DNA of 7,001 bases, taken from the NCBI GenBank assembly GCA_021775655.1, contig JAJFHK010000306.1, forward strand, positions 1 through 7,001, given 5' to 3'. The notes beneath the pieces are model-generated. The model was given only the letters and a program-made list of their open reading frames with translations, was not told the DNA's origin and searched no databases. The position numbers and the translations under genes are program-made. Below, piece after piece: positions 6,501 to 7,001 of this stretch (positions within the stretch are counted from its first letter, which is position 1; each line of letters starts with the position of its first letter). Source of the DNA: Filomicrobium sp. Its GTDB lineage: Bacteria; Pseudomonadota; Alphaproteobacteria; Rhizobiales; Hyphomicrobiaceae.

Positions 6501-7001
6501 GTCATTCAGGCAACCATTGACCGAGGCCCATCGCGTCACTGCATCTTCAAGACTGTCACGCTCCGGCTTGAGCTGCTTCGTAACGACAGGCACCGTCCTT
6601 ACATCGTTGATATCGATGAAGCTGACGAAGCCCATAGCCAGGATCAGGCCAACAACCAGGGGCACCTGAATCAATCGCGAAACGTGGCTGATGTAGGTGA
6701 GCAACGGTACAAGCAGCCCAAGAAAGAACGGCACCACCATGCCACGATAGACCTGCGCCGTAACATCAACCGGATGAGCCGCAAAAAGGGTGATAATAAT
6801 GATGACGGTTGCAGCCAGAACACCAAAGTAAATCGGTCCCCAGACCTTGGCCATCGCGATGGCCTGAGAATCGTCCCCTTCCACCCCAGCGAAATGCAAA
6901 AATTTGGTACCGACGGCAGAAGCATGTTCGTCACTGCGCACGCGGACGCCTATCCACACGAGATACGCAATGCATGCACTTATTATTGGAAGAAGCGACA
7001 G
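3546..7001 (-). CDS. Membrane-anchored patatin-like phospholipase with internal WD40 propeller (5' end outside window)
   Basis: The frame is open to the window edge (1151 visible codons, stop TAG 3548-3546). Residues are numbered from the GTG at 6959, which is probably not the true start because 14 hydrophobic in-frame codons precede it. Four likely transmembrane segments come first: one cut by the edge (ending near residue 5), then about 42-61, 73-91 and 97-115. A very basic stretch (157-169) follows. The patatin fold begins with PILIAAAGGASRAGF; GGASRAG (198-204) corresponds to the glycine-rich oxyanion hole. Residues about 222-595 form seven WD40 repeats. The patatin domain then resumes with the nucleophile elbow SVSGGSLGAV (GxSxG, Ser614) and ends with DGGYFENFGA, Asp921 completing the Ser-Asp dyad. 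A Pro/Ala-rich tail (1079-1137) closes the protein. Predicted role: hydrolysis of acyl ester bonds in lipids at the membrane. The real substrate and trigger are unknown, and neighbouring genes offer no clue. Confidence 0.85.
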   Translation of the reverse strand: MSLLPIISACIAYLVWIGVRVRSDEHASAVGTKFLHFAGVEGDDSQAIAMAKVWGPIYFGVLAATVIIIITLFAAHPVDVTAQVYRGMVVPFFLGLLVPLLTYISHVSRLIQVPLVVGLILAMGFVSFIDINDVRTVPVVTKQLKPERDSLEDAVTRWASVNGCLNDSAFRRRELSKRRIRSRVGMLSGPRLLQRRETLADCPRPILIAAAGGASRAGFLVAGLIGKLIDETIESPVKVHVVLDGGGGTFNSAKFNGNGTNVVTSSTSHTVRTWNIGSGEGTFVSKYDKYASHKAIPSGAQVAGQNAAKKDWAAHTGNILSAVYSPDGGEVATASADETARLWRGGRVRHVFKHEIDLVGVDFSPLSDTYATKQLVTATWFGIQVWEAQYNDGEPELHDKPMLELKHDFGDEYHLTRGAVYSPDGKHIVAFYDHDTAILFDAETGAIVRKLDPYADATEDVPEYRGGAAVLSVAFGSDNRYVVTASQDNIARVFDLESGKVVAQVKAEESVEQPSGPSKVSFPQLTSADLHANGKVVATAHANGSVFLWESIGEPGVFADLVQIAQYKPHREPVKSVEFAPSGNRIATTSADGKAMVWEPTGGRLGFGKKVRPFEQQLFSISSVSGGSLGAVVAYAALADAQLNRPLPEEVVINETPPPCKFVKSMMPDFLTEEERQEAKIVVDEMLGGDVHDTEWFLSGNKLVHHEKYPPLSWRSCLELVMAGDFLSPVFISLVSTDLFGMSYFGDRAAVLERAWEARYNNMTRSKLTGEGPWGQKTKEDPAKEGGPAKVNDSTKYGQLPNEGALSQPMLEVRKTVLKADPKNWLPVLLLNGTSVTTGRRIVASDINVRLETDDPRFDKEKDYLFRDAYDLHEMLASDNLTNEERANREADDRCAPVRDIPLSTGATMSARFPVISPHGNIRNRDCKIVDRVVDGGYFENFGAITSHELATALRKIYGLDPLVILINNEPSQSNMDCFHYDHRINLPKDTPESIAFSVINSPFGAMLGTRSARGSLAAIDLCKELKDSAGSKKKEQGFAYITVDPNPDNPAAELSMSWWLSKVVQKYLDEQLDLGGNRTNWKAFSSIQSARRMPDPVPEVDKANDKDDPSLAAAVPTAAVAEPTSAATPPVETPSAVAEPVTAAPGKTDP
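5160..6296 (-). other. WD40 seven-bladed propeller region inside the patatin domain
   Basis: Within the preceding gene, residues about 222-600 carry seven repeats ending in W/F-containing strands: VRTWNI, ARLWRG, IQVWEA, AILFDA, ARVFDL, VFLWES and AMVWEP. The key aromatics are at 260, 329, 372, 426, 480, 535 and 584. Several repeats show the typical YSPDG turn and TASxD strand (SPDGGEVATASADETARLW, SPDGKHIVAF, SGNRIATTSADG). The last repeat lacks an obvious fourth strand, while VKVHVVLD at 223-230 precedes the first; together they could make the usual 'velcro' blade. The first gap (260 to 329) is longer because of an inserted loop, about 271-297. Confidence 0.85.

Noticed and set aside
3546..7001. 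Interpretation of the patatin-like gene as part of an anti-phage system (CapV-like effector).
   Set aside because: CapV effectors sit beside a CD-NTase; the visible neighbours are glutamate dehydrogenase and cytochrome c, and there are no nucleotide cyclase, nuclease or mobile-element genes. The right side of the window is unseen, so this is not excluded, only unsupported.

Overview
The window reads as chromosomal DNA from an alphaproteobacterium, most likely a Hyphomicrobiales (Rhizobiales) relative. Two things suggest this: a BA14K-type secreted protein, a family typical of that order, and a PhaB-type acetoacetyl-CoA reductase. Codon choice indicates moderate to high GC. The species cannot be named from the sequence alone.

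Left part, plus strand. The 3' end of phaB (last step before polyhydroxybutyrate polymerisation) enters from the left edge and ends at 185, followed by a convincing hairpin/T-tract terminator. A separate small gene (442-948, GTG start) encodes a secreted, extremely arginine-rich BA14K-like protein and ends at a very strong intrinsic terminator (971-1010). About 300 bases after it hold no gene I can support.

Right part, minus strand. Three genes are read leftwards. At the right edge is a very large membrane-anchored patatin-like protein (3546 to beyond 7001). Next is a hexameric-type glutamate dehydrogenase (1905-3311), then a small exported class I cytochrome c (1345-1734) with a probable terminator at 1291-1313. 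The gaps (234 and 170 bases) suggest separate transcription units. The dehydrogenase and the cytochrome share an 11-base palindrome-containing motif about 100-120 bases before their starts, a possible shared operator.

The outstanding feature is the patatin-like protein. Its oxyanion-hole motif lies before, and its GxSxG nucleophile and DGG aspartate lie after, a stretch of about 380 residues that looks like one complete seven-bladed WD40 propeller. The propeller appears to be inserted inside the lipase fold rather than attached to an end. Several transmembrane helices precede it, and the reading frame is open to the window edge, so the true start lies outside. This suggests a membrane-bound lipid hydrolase whose active site is built around a propeller sensor or docking module. 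The neighbours are ordinary metabolic genes and give no support for a defence or secretion role.
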